Shown here: positions 31,500 through 40,956 of the stretch, one piece after another
Layout of the letters: the number at the start of each line of letters is the position of its first letter
How positions within the stretch are numbered: the stretch's first letter is position 1
Source: Geodermatophilus obscurus
GTDB taxonomy: Bacteria > Actinomycetota > Actinomycetes > Mycobacteriales > Geodermatophilaceae
DNA: 41,152 nt
Assembly: GCF_900143215.1 (NCBI RefSeq)
Contig: NZ_FRDM01000034.1
Location: 1-41,152 of the forward strand
Direction: 5' to 3'
Made by a program: the position numbers and the translations under genes
The notes under the pieces: model-generated
Database searches by the model: none
The model's input: only the letters and a program-made list of their open reading frames with translations
Told to the model about the DNA's origin: nothing

Positions 31500-32722
31500 C
31501 GCCCCCCCGCGGTGGTCGCGTCCGGCTCCTCGCCCTCGTCCAGGGCGTGCCGGGCCGCCCGATCGGAGTCGTCGCGCATCGACCGGATCGCCTCGGTGAT
31601 CCGGTCGATGTCCACGACCCCCTGGTAGACGCCGTTGCGGTCGACGACCGTGGCGACGCTGTAGCGCGCCGTGATCAGCTCGTTGAGGGCGTCGCTGAGC
31701 GTCGCGTGCGGCTCGACGAGCGCCTCGGGGCGCAGCCCCACCCGGTCCAGCGGCTGCCCGTCGGCCCGCTGCAGGTCCGCGGCCCCGACCCACCGGCGCG
31801 GGCGGCCCTGCGCGTCCAGCACCAGCAGCGCGCTGCGTCCGGACCCGCGCAGCACGGTCAGCGCCTGCTCCGCGGGGGTGTCCTCGGGCACGGTCGGCCA
31901 CTCGCTGAGCCGGATGTCGCGCACCCGGCTGAGCCCGAGCCGCTTGAGCGACGCGCCCCGGCCGATGAAGTCGGCCACGAAGTCGTCGGCGGGCCGGGTG
32001 AGGACGGCCTCCGGGGTGTCGTACTGGACGACCCGCGAGCCCTCCCGGAGGATCGCGATCCGGTCGCCCATCTTGATCGCCTCGTCGATGTCGTGGGTGA
32101 CGAAGACGATGGTCTTGCGCACCTCGGCCTGCAGCCGCAGGAACTCGTTCTGCAGACGGTCCCGGGTGATGGGGTCGATGGCGCCGAACGGCTCGTCCAT
32201 GAGCATCACGTCGGGGTCGGCCGACAGCGCCCGGGCCACGCCGACGCGCTGCCGCTGGCCGCCGGAGAGCTCCTTGGGATAGCGGCCGCGGAACGTGGCG
32301 GGGTCCATCCCCACGGTCGCCAGCAGTTCGTCGACGCGGGCGCCGACGCGCTGCTTGTCCCAGCCGAGCAGGTCGGGGACCGTGGCGATGTTCTCCGCGA
32401 TGGTCATGTGCGGGAAGAGCCCGATCTGCTGGATCACGTAGCCGATCCGCCGGCGCAGCTGGTCGGGGTCGCCGTGGGTGACGTCCTCACCGCCGAGCAG
32501 GATCCGGCCGGACGTCGGCTCGATGATCCGGTTGATCATCTTCATCGTCGTCGTCTTCCCGCAGCCCGACGGCCCGACGAGGATGACGATCTCCCCCTCG
32601 GGGACGTCCAGCGTCAGGTCCTCGACGGCCGGCGTCGCCTGGCCGGGGAAGGTCTTCGTCAGGTTCTCGAGCCGGATCATGGTCCGGCCGGCCGGGGCGC
32701 CGTCGTGCGCGCGTGCGGTCAT
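31496..32722 (-). CDS. osmoprotectant ABC transporter ATP-binding protein with CBS domains
   Basis: A 408-residue ATPase. The nucleotide-binding domain has Walker [12 protein letters not shown]-loop [11 protein letters not shown], signature [15 protein letters not shown] and Walker [13 protein letters not shown]. The C-terminal ~140 residues contain two CBS motifs ([40 protein letters not shown]), as in OpuA/OpuC, where they sense ionic strength or c-di-AMP. ATG at 32722 overlaps the stop of the upstream permease (ATGA). Confidence 0.93.
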   Translation of the reverse strand: MTARAHDGAPAGRTMIRLENLTKTFPGQATPAVEDLTLDVPEGEIVILVGPSGCGKTTTMKMINRIIEPTSGRILLGGEDVTHGDPDQLRRRIGYVIQQIGLFPHMTIAENIATVPDLLGWDKQRVGARVDELLATVGMDPATFRGRYPKELSGGQRQRVGVARALSADPDVMLMDEPFGAIDPITRDRLQNEFLRLQAEVRKTIVFVTHDIDEAIKMGDRIAILREGSRVVQYDTPEAVLTRPADDFVADFIGRGASLKRLGLSRVRDIRLSEWPTVPEDTPAEQALTVLRGSGRSALLVLDAQGRPRRWVGAADLQRADGQPLDRVGLRPEALVEPHATLSDALNELITARYSVATVVDRNGVYQGVVDIDRITEAIRSMRDDSDRAARHALDEGEEPDATTAGGR

Positions 32723-33345
32723 CGGAGACCCTTCGAGGTGGTCAGCTTGCCGAGCAGGGTGAAGACGGCGTCGAAGAGGACGGCCACGACGACCACCCCG
32801 ACGATCCCGGTCAGCACGAGGTCCACGGCCACGGGTGCGCCGACCCGTGCCAGCCCGGTGAAGATGAGGTTGCCGTAGCCGGGCCCGTTGACGACCGCCC
32901 CGATGGCGGCGATGCCGACGAGGATGACCGTGCTGACGCGGATCCCGGTCAGCACGATCGGCCAGGCCAGGGGCAGCTCGATGCGCCGCAGCCGCTGCCA
33001 CCGGGACAGGCCCATGCCCTGCGCGGACTCGACGACCGCCGGGTCGACCGACAGCAGGCCGGTCACCGTGTTGCGCACCACGGGGAGCAGCCCGTACATG
33101 GTCAGGGCGATGACCACCGGGGTCGTCCCGAGGCCCACGATGCCGAGCAGCAGGACGAACAGCGCGAACGACGGGATGGTGAGGAAGGCCCCGGTCACCG
33201 CGATGGCGGCGGTGCGGGCCGTGGGGCTGCGGTAGGACAGCACCCCCAGCAGGACGCCGAGGACGGCGGAGAGCGCCACCGACACCGCCACGACACCGAT
33301 GTGCTCGATCCCGCGCTGCAGGACGTCGTCCCGCCGATCCCACAC
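32719..33345 (-). CDS. osmoprotectant ABC transporter permease (first gene of operon)
   Basis: About 208 residues with [20 protein letters not shown], the [18 protein letters not shown] segment and the coupling motif [27 protein letters not shown]. It pairs with the second permease to form the transmembrane pore. The start is uncertain: GTG 33345 leaves a compact N-terminus, but GAGGGGAG stands eight bases before an in-frame CTG at 33363, which would add six residues. The open frame continues to an ATG at 33486 through unlikely sequence. The four genes are overlapped or tightly spaced and so form one operon. Confidence 0.88.
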   Translation of the reverse strand: MWDRRDDVLQRGIEHIGVVAVSVALSAVLGVLLGVLSYRSPTARTAAIAVTGAFLTIPSFALFVLLLGIVGLGTTPVVIALTMYGLLPVVRNTVTGLLSVDPAVVESAQGMGLSRWQRLRRIELPLAWPIVLTGIRVSTVILVGIAAIGAVVNGPGYGNLIFTGLARVGAPVAVDLVLTGIVGVVVVAVLFDAVFTLLGKLTTSKGLR

Positions 33346-33459
33346 GAAGTCGACGAAGTCCAGGGTCGTGGCTCCCCTCGTCGGCGCCTCCGACCCGACC
33401 GGAGGGGACCGTCTTCGCTGGTCAGCGCCGACGATCCCGGAGCACGGCACGCGCTCGCA

Positions 33460-33478
33460 ACCCGGGGGACCCCCGGGT
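33460..33478. promoter_or_regulatory. palindrome between the transporter operon and pgm
   Basis: ACCCGGGGGACCCCCGGGT: nine-base perfect arms around one A, in the divergent promoter region. It could be an operator for either gene or simply a strong hairpin. Confidence 0.35.
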
Positions 33479-33549
33479 GCGGTCATCGGGATCGGATCGT
33501 TGCATTCCCCGGCGCGCGGCGATCGGCCAGGGAGGGCCAGGATCGGCGC

Positions 33550-35184
33550 ATGACCGACCCCCGTGCCGGACAGCCGGCCGCCCCCGGCGACCTCGTCGAC
33601 GTCGCCTCGCTGGTCACCGCGTACTACACGCTCGAGCCGGACCCGGCCGACCCGGCGCAGCAGGTGGCGTTCGGCACCTCCGGGCACCGCGGGTCGGCGT
33701 TCGACCGGGCGTTCAACGAGGCGCACATCGTCGCCACCACGCAGGCCATCTGCGAGTACCGCGCCGCCCAGGGGTACGACGGGCCGCTGTTCATCGGCCG
33801 CGACACCCACGCCCTGTCCGAGCCGGCCTGGGCCTCGGCGCTGGAGGTGCTGGTCGCCAACGACGTGACCGTGCTGGTCGACGCCGCGGACCGGTACACG
33901 CCCACGCCGGCGGTCAGCCACGCCATCCTGCGGGCCAACCGGGGCAGGAGCTCCGGCCTGGCCGACGGCATCGTCGTCACCCCGTCGCACAACCCGCCCC
34001 GCGACGGCGGCTTCAAGTACAACCCGCCCAACGGCGGCCCGGCCGACACCGACGCGACCAAGGTCGTCGCCGCCCGCGCCAACGAGCTGCTGCAGGACGA
34101 CCTCGAGGGAGTGCGGCGGATCCCGTTCGCCCGTGCCCGGGCGGCCGCGCAGGCGCACGACTTCCTCGGCGACTACGTCGACGACCTGCCGTCGGTGCTC
34201 GACCTCGACGCGGTCCGCGGGGTCGGCGTGCGCATCGGCGCCGATCCGCTCGGCGGCGCCAGCGTCGACTACTGGGGGGCGATCGCCGAGCGGCACCGCC
34301 TCGACCTGACCGTCGTCAACCCGCTGGTCGACCCGACCTGGCGGTTCATGACGCTGGACTGGGACGGCAAGATCCGGATGGACTGCTCGTCGCCGTCGGC
34401 GATGGCCTCGCTCATCGGCAAGCGGGAGCGGTTCCAGATAGCCACCGGCAACGACGCCGACGCCGACCGGCACGGCATCGTGACCCCCGACCGCGGGCTG
34501 ATGAACCCCAATCACTTCCTCGCCGTGGCGATCGCCTACCTGTTCGCCCACCGGCCGGAGTGGGGTGGCGAGGTCGTCGTCGGCAAGACGCTGGTGTCGT
34601 CGTCCCTCATCGACCGGGTGGTGGAGGGGCTGGGGCGGCAGCTGGTCGAGGTGCCGGTCGGCTTCAAGTGGTTCGTCCCCGGCCTGCTCGACGGGTCGGT
34701 CGGCTTCGGTGGCGAGGAGTCCGCCGGCGCTTCCTTCCTCCGGCGGGACGGCGGTGTCTGGACGACGGACAAGGACGGCATCCTGCTGGCGCTGCTGGCC
34801 AGCGAGATCCAGGCGGTCACCGGCAGCTCGCCGTCCCAGCTGCACGCCGAGCTGACCGCCCGGTACGGGGAGTCGGCCTACGCCCGCATCGACGCGCCGG
34901 CGACCCGCGAGCAGAAGGCGGCGCTCGGGAAGCTCTCGCCGGAGGACGTGACGGCGACCGAGCTGGCCGGCGAGCCGATCACCGCCAAGCTCACCCGCGC
35001 GCCGGGCAACGACGCGGCCATCGGCGGGCTCAAGGTGACCACGGAGAACGCCTGGTTCGCCGCCCGCCCGTCGGGCACCGAGGACGTCTACAAGGTCTAC
35101 GCGGAGTCGTTCCGGGGCCCCGACCACCTGGCGCAGGTGCAGGAGGAGGCCAAGGCCGTCGTCACCGCCGCGCTGGGCGGCTGA
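33550..35184 (+). CDS. pgm: phosphoglucomutase (alpha-D-glucose-1,6-bisphosphate dependent)
   Basis: A 544-residue enzyme interconverting glucose 1- and 6-phosphate; the length matches bacterial Pgm. Markers are [12 protein letters not shown] at the N-terminus, the active phosphoserine in [22 protein letters not shown], the metal-binding [10 protein letters not shown], sugar-binding [15 protein letters not shown] and phosphate-binding [18 protein letters not shown] seven bases before the ATG fixes the start. It feeds glycogen, trehalose and cell-wall sugar nucleotide synthesis. Confidence 0.95.
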   Translation: MTDPRAGQPAAPGDLVDVASLVTAYYTLEPDPADPAQQVAFGTSGHRGSAFDRAFNEAHIVATTQAICEYRAAQGYDGPLFIGRDTHALSEPAWASALEVLVANDVTVLVDAADRYTPTPAVSHAILRANRGRSSGLADGIVVTPSHNPPRDGGFKYNPPNGGPADTDATKVVAARANELLQDDLEGVRRIPFARARAAAQAHDFLGDYVDDLPSVLDLDAVRGVGVRIGADPLGGASVDYWGAIAERHRLDLTVVNPLVDPTWRFMTLDWDGKIRMDCSSPSAMASLIGKRERFQIATGNDADADRHGIVTPDRGLMNPNHFLAVAIAYLFAHRPEWGGEVVVGKTLVSSSLIDRVVEGLGRQLVEVPVGFKWFVPGLLDGSVGFGGEESAGASFLRRDGGVWTTDKDGILLALLASEIQAVTGSSPSQLHAELTARYGESAYARIDAPATREQKAALGKLSPEDVTATELAGEPITAKLTRAPGNDAAIGGLKVTTENAWFAARPSGTEDVYKVYAESFRGPDHLAQVQEEAKAVVTAALGG

Positions 35185-35196
35185 CGGCCGTCCGGT

Positions 35197-35230
35197 CCCC
35201 GGCGCGGACCCCGGAGGGGTCCCGCCGGGG
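35197..35230 (+). terminator. hairpin terminator behind pgm
   Basis: CCCCGGCG-C-GGACCCC pairs with GGGGTCC-CGCCGGGG, a 15-bp stem with a single bulged C and a tight loop. Confidence 0.7.
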
Positions 35231-35300
35231 ATCCGGGGGTGGGCTCAGCTTGGGTCGGGGACGGCACCTGGCCGCGGTGTCGTCCGGTAGGACGACGGTG

Positions 35301-36530
35301 TCATCGCACGTCCTCGTCCACCCAGTCGAGGCTCTTGGTGACCGCCTTCTGCCAGTTGCGGTAGTAGCGCTCGCGCTCCTCGGCCGGCATCCGCGGCTCC
35401 CAGCGCTTGTCCTCGGCCCACTTGGCGGTCAGCTCGTCGAGGTCGGACCAGAAGCCCACGGCGAGCCCGGCCGCGTAGGCCGCGCCCAGCGCCGTCGTCT
35501 CGGCGATCTTCGGCCGGATCACCGGGACGTCGAGGATGTCGGCCTGGAACTGCATGAGCAGCTCGTTGCCGACCATGCCGCCGTCCACCCGCAGCTCGGT
35601 GAGGTCGACGCCGGAGTCGGCGTTCATCGCGTCGAGCACCTCGCGGGTCTGGTACGCCGTCGCCTCGAGCACCGCCCGGGCCAGGTGCCCCTTGTTGACG
35701 TACCGGGTGAGCCCGACGATGGCGCCGCGGGCGTCGGAGCGCCAGTGCGGCGCGAAGAGCCCGGAGAAGGCGGGCACGAAGTACGCGCCGCCGTTGTCCT
35801 CGACCGAGCGGGCCTGGTCCTCGATCTCCGGGGCGCTCGTGATCATCCCGAGGTTGTCCCGGACCCACTGCACCAGCGATCCGGTGACCGCGATCGAGCC
35901 CTCCAGGGCGTACACCGGCTTGCCGTCGCCGAGCTGGTAGCACATCGTCGTGAGCAGGCCGTTCTGCGACGGGACGGCCTCCTCGCCGGTGTTGAGCAGC
36001 ATGAAGTTGCCGGTGCCGTAGGTGTTCTTGGCCATGCCCTTGGTGAAGCAGACCTGGCCGAAGGTCGCCGCCTGCTGGTCGCCGAGCGAGCCGGCGATCG
36101 GCACGCCGGCGAGGAACCCGGCCTTGCGGCCCCGGCCGTACTCCTCGGAGTTGGACCGGATCTCCGGGAGCATGGACGTCGGGATGCCCATCTCCTCGGC
36201 GATGTCGGCGTCCCAGGCCAGCGTCCGGTAGTCCATGAGCATCGTGCGGGAGGCGTTGGAGACGTCGGTGAGGTGCAGCCCGCCGTCGGCCCCGCCGGTC
36301 ATGTTCCAGATCAGCCAGGAGTCGATGGTGCCCATGAGCAGCTCACCGCGCTCGGCCCGCTCCCGGGCGCCGGCGAACACGCCGATCCCCCAGCCGAAGT
36401 TGATGAGCAGCCAGTTGGCCCCGTTGCCGTACGTCCCCGGGAGGACGACGTTCGCGACCACCCCGACGCCGAGGAGTATCAGGACGCCGGTCCCGACGAC
36501 CTCGCTGCCGAAGACTGTCCACAGGCTCAT
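35301..36530 (-). CDS. in-frame fusion: N-terminal GlpF fragment joined to C-terminal glycerol kinase fragment (deletion product, probably inactive)
   Basis: 409 residues in an unbroken frame. Residues 1–54 are the start of a glycerol facilitator: first helix [27 protein letters not shown], then [16 protein letters not shown]. Residues from about 55 are a glycerol kinase from the middle onward: [25 protein letters not shown]-type [53 protein letters not shown] and [16 protein letters not shown]. Missing are both NPA motifs and four to five helices of the channel, plus the DQGTTSTR phosphate-binding N-terminus of the kinase. Neither activity can be expected. The joint at about 36366–36375 is GGCGCCGGC, short homology shared by both partners. 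The ATG at 36530 has GAGGAGC at five bases and belonged to glpF. It lies 150 bases downstream of an intact glpK. Confidence 0.88.
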   Translation of the reverse strand: MSLWTVFGSEVVGTGVLILLGVGVVANVVLPGTYGNGANWLLINFGWGIGVFAGARERAERGELLMGTIDSWLIWNMTGGADGGLHLTDVSNASRTMLMDYRTLAWDADIAEEMGIPTSMLPEIRSNSEEYGRGRKAGFLAGVPIAGSLGDQQAATFGQVCFTKGMAKNTYGTGNFMLLNTGEEAVPSQNGLLTTMCYQLGDGKPVYALEGSIAVTGSLVQWVRDNLGMITSAPEIEDQARSVEDNGGAYFVPAFSGLFAPHWRSDARGAIVGLTRYVNKGHLARAVLEATAYQTREVLDAMNADSGVDLTELRVDGGMVGNELLMQFQADILDVPVIRPKIAETTALGAAYAAGLAVGFWSDLDELTAKWAEDKRWEPRMPAEERERYYRNWQKAVTKSLDWVDEDVR

Positions 36531-36651
36531 GCGCTGCTCCTCATCACCGGTGGTGCGTGGGCCCCGGAGCGGCGCCTGACCGGCACCGCCCCGGACGACG
36601 GCCGGGGCGGGTGACGCTATTCACACAGGTGGGAGGCGGACAACGGGTTCC

Positions 36652-36668
36652 GTCCGACGATGTCGGAC
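36652..36668. promoter_or_regulatory. candidate GylR/IclR operator upstream of the fusion gene
   Basis: GTCCGACGATGTCGGAC: 7-bp perfect arms around GAT. Fifteen of 17 bases are identical to the palindrome between the regulator and glpD (39117–39133). It probably marks the former glpF promoter. Confidence 0.6.
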
Positions 36669-36680
36669 AACCAGGACCGG

Positions 36681-38189
36681 TCAGCGCCGCTCGCCCCAGG
36701 CGATGCTCAGCTGCACCGCGCGCTCCCACTCCGGATAGGCGGCGTCCAGCGCGGCGACCCGGCCCGGGTCGGGCACCCACTGCGCCGAGCGGTGCCAGTT
36801 GCGCCGCAGCGCCCCGGTGTCCGACCACATCCCGACGGCGAGCCCCGCCGCGTAGGCCGCGCCGAGGGAGACCGTCTCCCCCACCATCGGGCGCACCACC
36901 GGGTTGCCGAGCACGTCGGCCAGGAACTGCATCAGCAGGTTGTTGGTGGTCATCCCGCCGTCCACGCGCAGCGCCTCCATCGGCAGGCCGGAGTCGGCGT
37001 CCATGGCCCGGACGACGTCCCGCGTCTGCCACCCGGTCGCCTCGAGCACCGCCCGTGCCAGGTGGCCCTTGGTGACGTAGGAGGTCAGGCCGGCGACCAG
37101 CCCGCGCGCCCGGCCGGCCCAGTGCGGGGCGAGCAGCCCGGAGAACGCCGGGACGATGTAGCACCCGCCGTTGTCCGAGACGGTGCGGGCGAGCGTCTCC
37201 ACCTCGGCCGCCGAGCCGATCAGCCCGAGGCTGTCGCGCAGCCACTGCACCAGGGCGCCGGTGACGGCGATCGAGCCCTCCAGCGCGTAGTGCACCGGCT
37301 CCCCCGCCAGCTGGTAGGCCACCGTGCTGATCAGCCCGTGCCGGGAGCGCACCAGGGCGGTGCCGGTGTTCTGCAGCAGGAAGCTGCCGGTGCCGTAGGT
37401 GCACTTGGCCTCGCCGGGCGCGAAGCAGGTCTGCCCGAACAGCGCCGCCTGCTGGTCGCCGAGCGCCCCGCCGATGGGCAGCGGCACCGGCAGGGCGCTC
37501 GCGGTGCCGAGCACGCCGACCGACGGGCGGATCTCCGGCAGCATCGCGGCGGGGACGCCGAAGAAGTCGAGCAGGTCGGGGTCCCAGCAGCAGCGGCGCA
37601 CGTCCATGAGCAGGGTCCGGCTGGCGTTGGTGACGTCGGTGACGTGCACCCCGCCGTCCGTCCCCCCGGTGAGGTTCCAGACCAGCCAGCTCTCCATCGT
37701 GCCGAACAGCAGCTCGCCGCGTTCGGCCCGCGCCCGCGCGCCCGGGACGGCGTCGAGCACCCAGCGCAGCCGCGGGCCGGCGAAGTACCCCGCGAGCTCC
37801 AGCCCGGTGCGCTCGCGCACGAGCGCGGCCTCCGGCCGGGCGGCCAGCTCCTCCACCAGGGGTCCGGTGCGGGTGTCCTGCCAGACCAGGGCGCGCACCA
37901 GCGGCCGGCCGGTGACGCGATCCCAGACCACCGTCGTCTCCCGCTGGTTGGCGATGCCCAGCGCCACCACCTGCCCGGGGGCGCCGGCCACGTCGCGCAG
38001 CGCCTGCGCGGCGGTGAGCTGCGTGTTCGCCCAGATCTCCTCCGGGTCGTGCTCGACCCACCCCGGTCGGGGGAAGTGCTGGCGGTGCTCGCGCTGGCGG
38101 ACGGCGACCAGCCGGCCGGCGCGGTCGAACACGATCGACCGGGTCGAGGTGGTCCCCTGGTCCACCGCGAGCACGTACCGCTCGGTCAC
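36681..38189 (-). CDS. glpK: glycerol kinase
   Basis: A complete 502-residue FGGY kinase that phosphorylates glycerol to sn-glycerol 3-phosphate. The N-terminal phosphate loop [15 protein letters not shown] is present, then [58 protein letters not shown] and [19 protein letters not shown]. The GTG at 38189 overlaps the stop of the preceding micro-ORF as GTGA and has GAGGAGG five bases ahead. It lies between the IclR-type regulator and the damaged glpF-glpK gene, and is only moderately similar to the kinase half of that gene, so the two kinases are old paralogues, not a recent duplication. Confidence 0.94.
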   Translation of the reverse strand: MTERYVLAVDQGTTSTRSIVFDRAGRLVAVRQREHRQHFPRPGWVEHDPEEIWANTQLTAAQALRDVAGAPGQVVALGIANQRETTVVWDRVTGRPLVRALVWQDTRTGPLVEELAARPEAALVRERTGLELAGYFAGPRLRWVLDAVPGARARAERGELLFGTMESWLVWNLTGGTDGGVHVTDVTNASRTLLMDVRRCCWDPDLLDFFGVPAAMLPEIRPSVGVLGTASALPVPLPIGGALGDQQAALFGQTCFAPGEAKCTYGTGSFLLQNTGTALVRSRHGLISTVAYQLAGEPVHYALEGSIAVTGALVQWLRDSLGLIGSAAEVETLARTVSDNGGCYIVPAFSGLLAPHWAGRARGLVAGLTSYVTKGHLARAVLEATGWQTRDVVRAMDADSGLPMEALRVDGGMTTNNLLMQFLADVLGNPVVRPMVGETVSLGAAYAAGLAVGMWSDTGALRRNWHRSAQWVPDPGRVAALDAAYPEWERAVQLSIAWGERR

Positions 38190-38266
38190 GGACCCTCCTC
38201 GCCGGCGCTCGTCGGCTCCGGAGCCGGCGGTGCCGTGTCCCCGCGTGACCTCGCGAGCTCGGTCAC
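38186..38266 (-). CDS. micro-ORF 2, 26 residues, coupled to glpK
   Basis: Opens [14 protein letters not shown] and ends SAGEEGP. Its GTG has GAGGAGG at six bases, its stop overlaps the glpK start as GTGA and its start overlaps the stop of micro-ORF 1. It is not recognised as any protein and may matter only as a translational relay that carries ribosomes into glpK. Confidence 0.4.
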   Translation of the reverse strand: MTELARSRGDTAPPAPEPTSAGEEGP

Positions 38267-38343
38267 CGAACCTCCTCGCCGGCGCTCGGCGGTTCCGGAG
38301 CCGGCGGTGCCGTGTCTCCCCGTGACCTCGCGAGCCCGGTCAC
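38263..38343 (-). CDS. micro-ORF 1, 26 residues, coupled to the regulator and to micro-ORF 2
   Basis: Opens [14 protein letters not shown] and ends SAGEEVR; 22 of 26 residues are identical to micro-ORF 2. Its GTG overlaps the stop of the IclR-type gene (GTGA). No good ribosome site precedes this first copy, so it would depend on ribosomes finishing the regulator. Confidence 0.35.
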   Translation of the reverse strand: MTGLARSRGDTAPPAPEPPSAGEEVR

Positions 38344-39092
38344 GTTCCCAGCTCCCGCGAGACGGCGGCCGCGGCCTGGACGACCATGGTCCGCACCGCC
38401 GGCCGCGCCCCCTCCGCGAACAGCTCCTCGGCCGGGCCGCTGACGCCCAGCGCCCCGACCACCAGACCGCCGGGGCCGTGCACCGGCGCGGCGATCCCGC
38501 CCACCCCCAGCCGGTACTCGCCGCGCTGCTCGGCCCAGCCGCGGGCGCGGGCGGTCTGCAGCTCGGCCAGCAGCGCCGCCGGTTCGACGACGGTGCGCGG
38601 GGTGAGCGCCTCGAGCGGGGCGTCGGCCAGCGCCCGGGCCAGCGCGGGCCGGCCGGCCAGCAGCACCTTCCCGACCGCGGTCGCGTGCGCGGGCAGCACC
38701 GATCCGACCTCCAGCTCCTGCGGTGAGTCGTCGGGCCGGAACACGTGGTGGACGACGACGACCCGCAGGCCGGCCGGCGTCCCGAGCCGGACGGCGAACC
38801 CGCTGCGGGCGGCGAGCGAGTCAGCCCAGTTCGACGCCCGGGACCGCAGCTCGTTGGCGTCGAGGTAGTGCGAGCCCAGGCCCAGCAGGCCGGCACCGAT
38901 CGCGTACCGGCCGGTGCGCGGGTCCTGCTCGACGAAGCCGACTGCCAGCAGCGTGCGCAGCAGGCCGTGGGTCGTCGTCTTGGGCAGCCCGACGGCGGCC
39001 GCCAGCTCGGTCACACCCATCTGCCCGCCGGACTCCACGACGGCGTGCAGCAGGGTGGCGGCGCGTTCGATCGACTGCACGGTGCCGGGCAC
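38340..39092 (-). CDS. IclR-family regulator, GylR-like (glycerol operon)
   Basis: A 250-residue regulator: winged helix-turn-helix in the first ~65 residues (SIERAATLLHAVVESGG, VTELAAAVGLPKTTTHGLLRTL) and an IclR effector-binding domain (GRYAIGAGLLGLGSHYLD, VLPAHATAVGKVLLAG, GWAEQRGEYRLGVGGIAAPVHGPGGLVVGALGVSG). Location between glpD and glpK matches GylR, which represses the gyl (glycerol) genes of Streptomyces and is released by a glycerol derivative. I use GTG 39092; GTG 39080 is possible. A 17-bp palindrome 25 bases upstream (39117–39133) suggests autoregulation and control of the divergent glpD. Confidence 0.88.
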   Translation of the reverse strand: MPGTVQSIERAATLLHAVVESGGQMGVTELAAAVGLPKTTTHGLLRTLLAVGFVEQDPRTGRYAIGAGLLGLGSHYLDANELRSRASNWADSLAARSGFAVRLGTPAGLRVVVVHHVFRPDDSPQELEVGSVLPAHATAVGKVLLAGRPALARALADAPLEALTPRTVVEPAALLAELQTARARGWAEQRGEYRLGVGGIAAPVHGPGGLVVGALGVSGPAEELFAEGARPAVRTMVVQAAAAVSRELGT

Positions 39093-39116
39093 GGCCGGGA
39101 ACCCTAGGCCCTGCGT

Positions 39117-39133
39117 GTACGACGATGTCGAAC
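39117..39133. promoter_or_regulatory. candidate GylR/IclR operator in the regulator–glpD intergenic region
   Basis: GTACGACGATGTCGAAC, one mismatch short of a perfect 7-3-7 palindrome and 15 of 17 identical to the site at 36652–36668. It sits in the 111-base gap between the divergent regulator and glpD. Confidence 0.6.
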
Positions 39134-39203
39134 GAGCGACGTCGACCGGCCTGCAGCCTCGGCCTACCGTTGAGACGGAGCAGTTCCTGCAGGAGGAGTC
39201 GGC

Positions 39204-40934
39204 ATGCCCGTAGTCCCCGCTCTCGGTCCCGAGCAGCGTGCCCGAGCCTGGGCCGAGCTGGCCGAGCAGCCGTTCGAGGTCCTCGTCGTCGGCGGCGGGG
39301 TGACCGGTGCCGGTGTCGCCCTCGACGCGGCGACCCGCGGCCTGCGGACGGCGCTGGTCGAGGCCCGCGACTTCGCCAGCGGCACGTCCTCCCGCTCGTC
39401 CAAGCTGTTCCACGGCGGCTTGCGCTACCTGGAGCAGTTCGACTTCACCCTGGTCCGCGAGGCGCTGCACGAGCGCGACCTGAGCGTCACCCGGATCGCA
39501 CCGCACCTGGTCAAGCCGGTGCCGTTCCTCTACCCGCTGGAGCACCGGGTGTGGGAGCGGCCCTACGTCACCGCCGGCCTGACCCTCTACGACCAGCTGG
39601 CCCGGCTCGGCGCGCTGTCCACCCCCATGCCCCGGCACAAGCACCTCAGTCGCCGTGGCGCCCGGCAGGTGTTCCCCGCGCTCAAGCCCGACGCGCTCGT
39701 CGGCGCCATCCGCTACTACGACGCGCAGGCCGACGACGCCCGGCACACCCTCACCGTCGCCCGCACCGCGGCCGCCTACGGCGCGACCGTGCTCAACTCC
39801 GCCGAGGTCGTGCAGTTCCACCACGCCGGCGGCCGGGTCACCGGCGTACGCGTGCGCGACGTGGAGACCGGCGCCGAGGTCGACGTGCAGGCCGAGGTCG
39901 TCGTCAACGCCACGGGTGTGTGGACCGACGACATCCAGACCCTGGTCGGCGGGCGCGGCCGGTTCCACGTGCGGGCCAGCAAGGGCGTGCACATCGTCGT
40001 CCCCCGCGACCGGATCAACGGCGAGGCCGGGCTGATCCTGCGCACCGAGAAGTCGGTGCTGTTCGTCATCCCGTGGGGCAGCCACTGGATCGTCGGGACG
40101 ACGGACACCGAGTGGGACCTCGACAAGGCCCACCCGGCGGCGTCGCGGGCCGACATCGACTACATCCTCGAGCACGTCAACCAGGTGCTCGCCGTCCCGC
40201 TGAGCCACGACGACATCACCGGCGTCTACGCCGGCCTGCGCCCGCTGCTGGCCGGCGAGTCGGAGATCACCAGCCAGCTGTCCCGCGAGCACGCGGTCGC
40301 CCGCCCGATGCCCGGCGTGGTGGCGGTGGCCGGTGGCAAGTACACGACCTACCGGCCGATGGCCGCCGACGCGGTGGACGCCGTCGCCGACGACGTCACC
40401 CGCTCGGTGCCGCCGAGCGTCACCGAGAACATCCCGCTCGTCGGCGCCGAGGGCTACCACGCGATGGTCAACCAGCTGCACGGGCTGAGCGAGCACTGGG
40501 GCATCCCGCACTTCCGCGCCGAGCACCTGCTCAACCGCTACGGCTCGGAGACCCCCCAGGTGCTCGGACTGGCCGCCGACGACCGCTCCCTGCTGGAGCC
40601 GGTGCCCGGCGCCGAGGAGTACCTGATGGTCGAGATGGTGTGGGGCGCCGCCCACGAGGGCGCGTTGCACCTCGACGACCTGCTGGCCCGGCGCACCCGC
40701 ATCTCGATCGAGACGTCCCACCGGGGCGTGGAGTCCGCCGAGCCGGTCGCGCGGGCGGTGGCCGGCGTCCTGGGCTGGGACGAGGCGCGGATCGGCAACG
40801 AGGTCGACAGCTACCGGGCCCGGGTCGAGGCCGAGCGCCGCTCGCAGGAGGCCGCCGACGACCAGGCCGCCGACGCGGTGCGGATCGCCGCCCCCGACAC
40901 CCGCGCCGTCGCCGTCGGACGCGCGCTCATGTGA
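39204..40934 (+). CDS. glpD: aerobic glycerol-3-phosphate dehydrogenase (FAD)
   Basis: A 576-residue flavoenzyme at the membrane that oxidises glycerol 3-phosphate to dihydroxyacetone phosphate and feeds quinones. The FAD-binding VVGGGVTGAGVALDAATRGL, GTSSRSSKLFHGGLRYLEQFDF, ASKGVHIVVPR, the VYAGLRPLL segment and GGKYTTYRPMA are typical; the C-terminal helical domain (EEYLMVEMVWGAAHEGALHLDDLLARRTRI) is complete. GGAGGAG six bases before ATG 39204 fixes the start. It follows glycerol kinase in the pathway. Confidence 0.95.
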   Translation: MPVVPALGPEQRARAWAELAEQPFEVLVVGGGVTGAGVALDAATRGLRTALVEARDFASGTSSRSSKLFHGGLRYLEQFDFTLVREALHERDLSVTRIAPHLVKPVPFLYPLEHRVWERPYVTAGLTLYDQLARLGALSTPMPRHKHLSRRGARQVFPALKPDALVGAIRYYDAQADDARHTLTVARTAAAYGATVLNSAEVVQFHHAGGRVTGVRVRDVETGAEVDVQAEVVVNATGVWTDDIQTLVGGRGRFHVRASKGVHIVVPRDRINGEAGLILRTEKSVLFVIPWGSHWIVGTTDTEWDLDKAHPAASRADIDYILEHVNQVLAVPLSHDDITGVYAGLRPLLAGESEITSQLSREHAVARPMPGVVAVAGGKYTTYRPMAADAVDAVADDVTRSVPPSVTENIPLVGAEGYHAMVNQLHGLSEHWGIPHFRAEHLLNRYGSETPQVLGLAADDRSLLEPVPGAEEYLMVEMVWGAAHEGALHLDDLLARRTRISIETSHRGVESAEPVARAVAGVLGWDEARIGNEVDSYRARVEAERRSQEAADDQAADAVRIAAPDTRAVAVGRALM

Positions 40935-40938
40935 CGTC

Positions 40939-40956
40939 GTCGGCCTCCCGGCCGAC
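40939..40956 (+). terminator. hairpin behind glpD
   Basis: GTCGGCC-tccc-GGCCGAC, a perfect 7-bp stem 5 bases after the stop. The remaining bases to 41152 contain no gene that I can support. Confidence 0.6.

Larger units (their letters stand above)
38181..38343. repeat. 77-bp tandem duplication between the regulator gene and glpK
   Basis: Two full units (38181–38257 and 38258–38334) and the first nine bases of a third, with six differences and no indels between units. Each unit contains CTCGGTCAC, GAGGAGG on the minus strand, the self-complementary CCGGCTCCGGAGCCGG type sequence (less perfect in unit 2) and TCGCGA. The period of 77 equals 27 codons minus the 4-base GTGA overlap, which keeps each unit an ORF coupled to the next. 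Confidence 0.9.

Noticed and set aside
35301..36530. A functional channel–kinase fusion protein
   Set aside because: The channel half lacks both NPA motifs and most helices, and the kinase half lacks the ATP-phosphate loop, so neither activity is credible.
33477..36614. Very long open frames opposite or beside pgm and the glp genes (up to over 1000 codons)
   Set aside because: Stops are rare in GC-rich DNA. These frames lack ribosome sites, have Arg/Pro-rich low-complexity products and overlap genes with clear family motifs.
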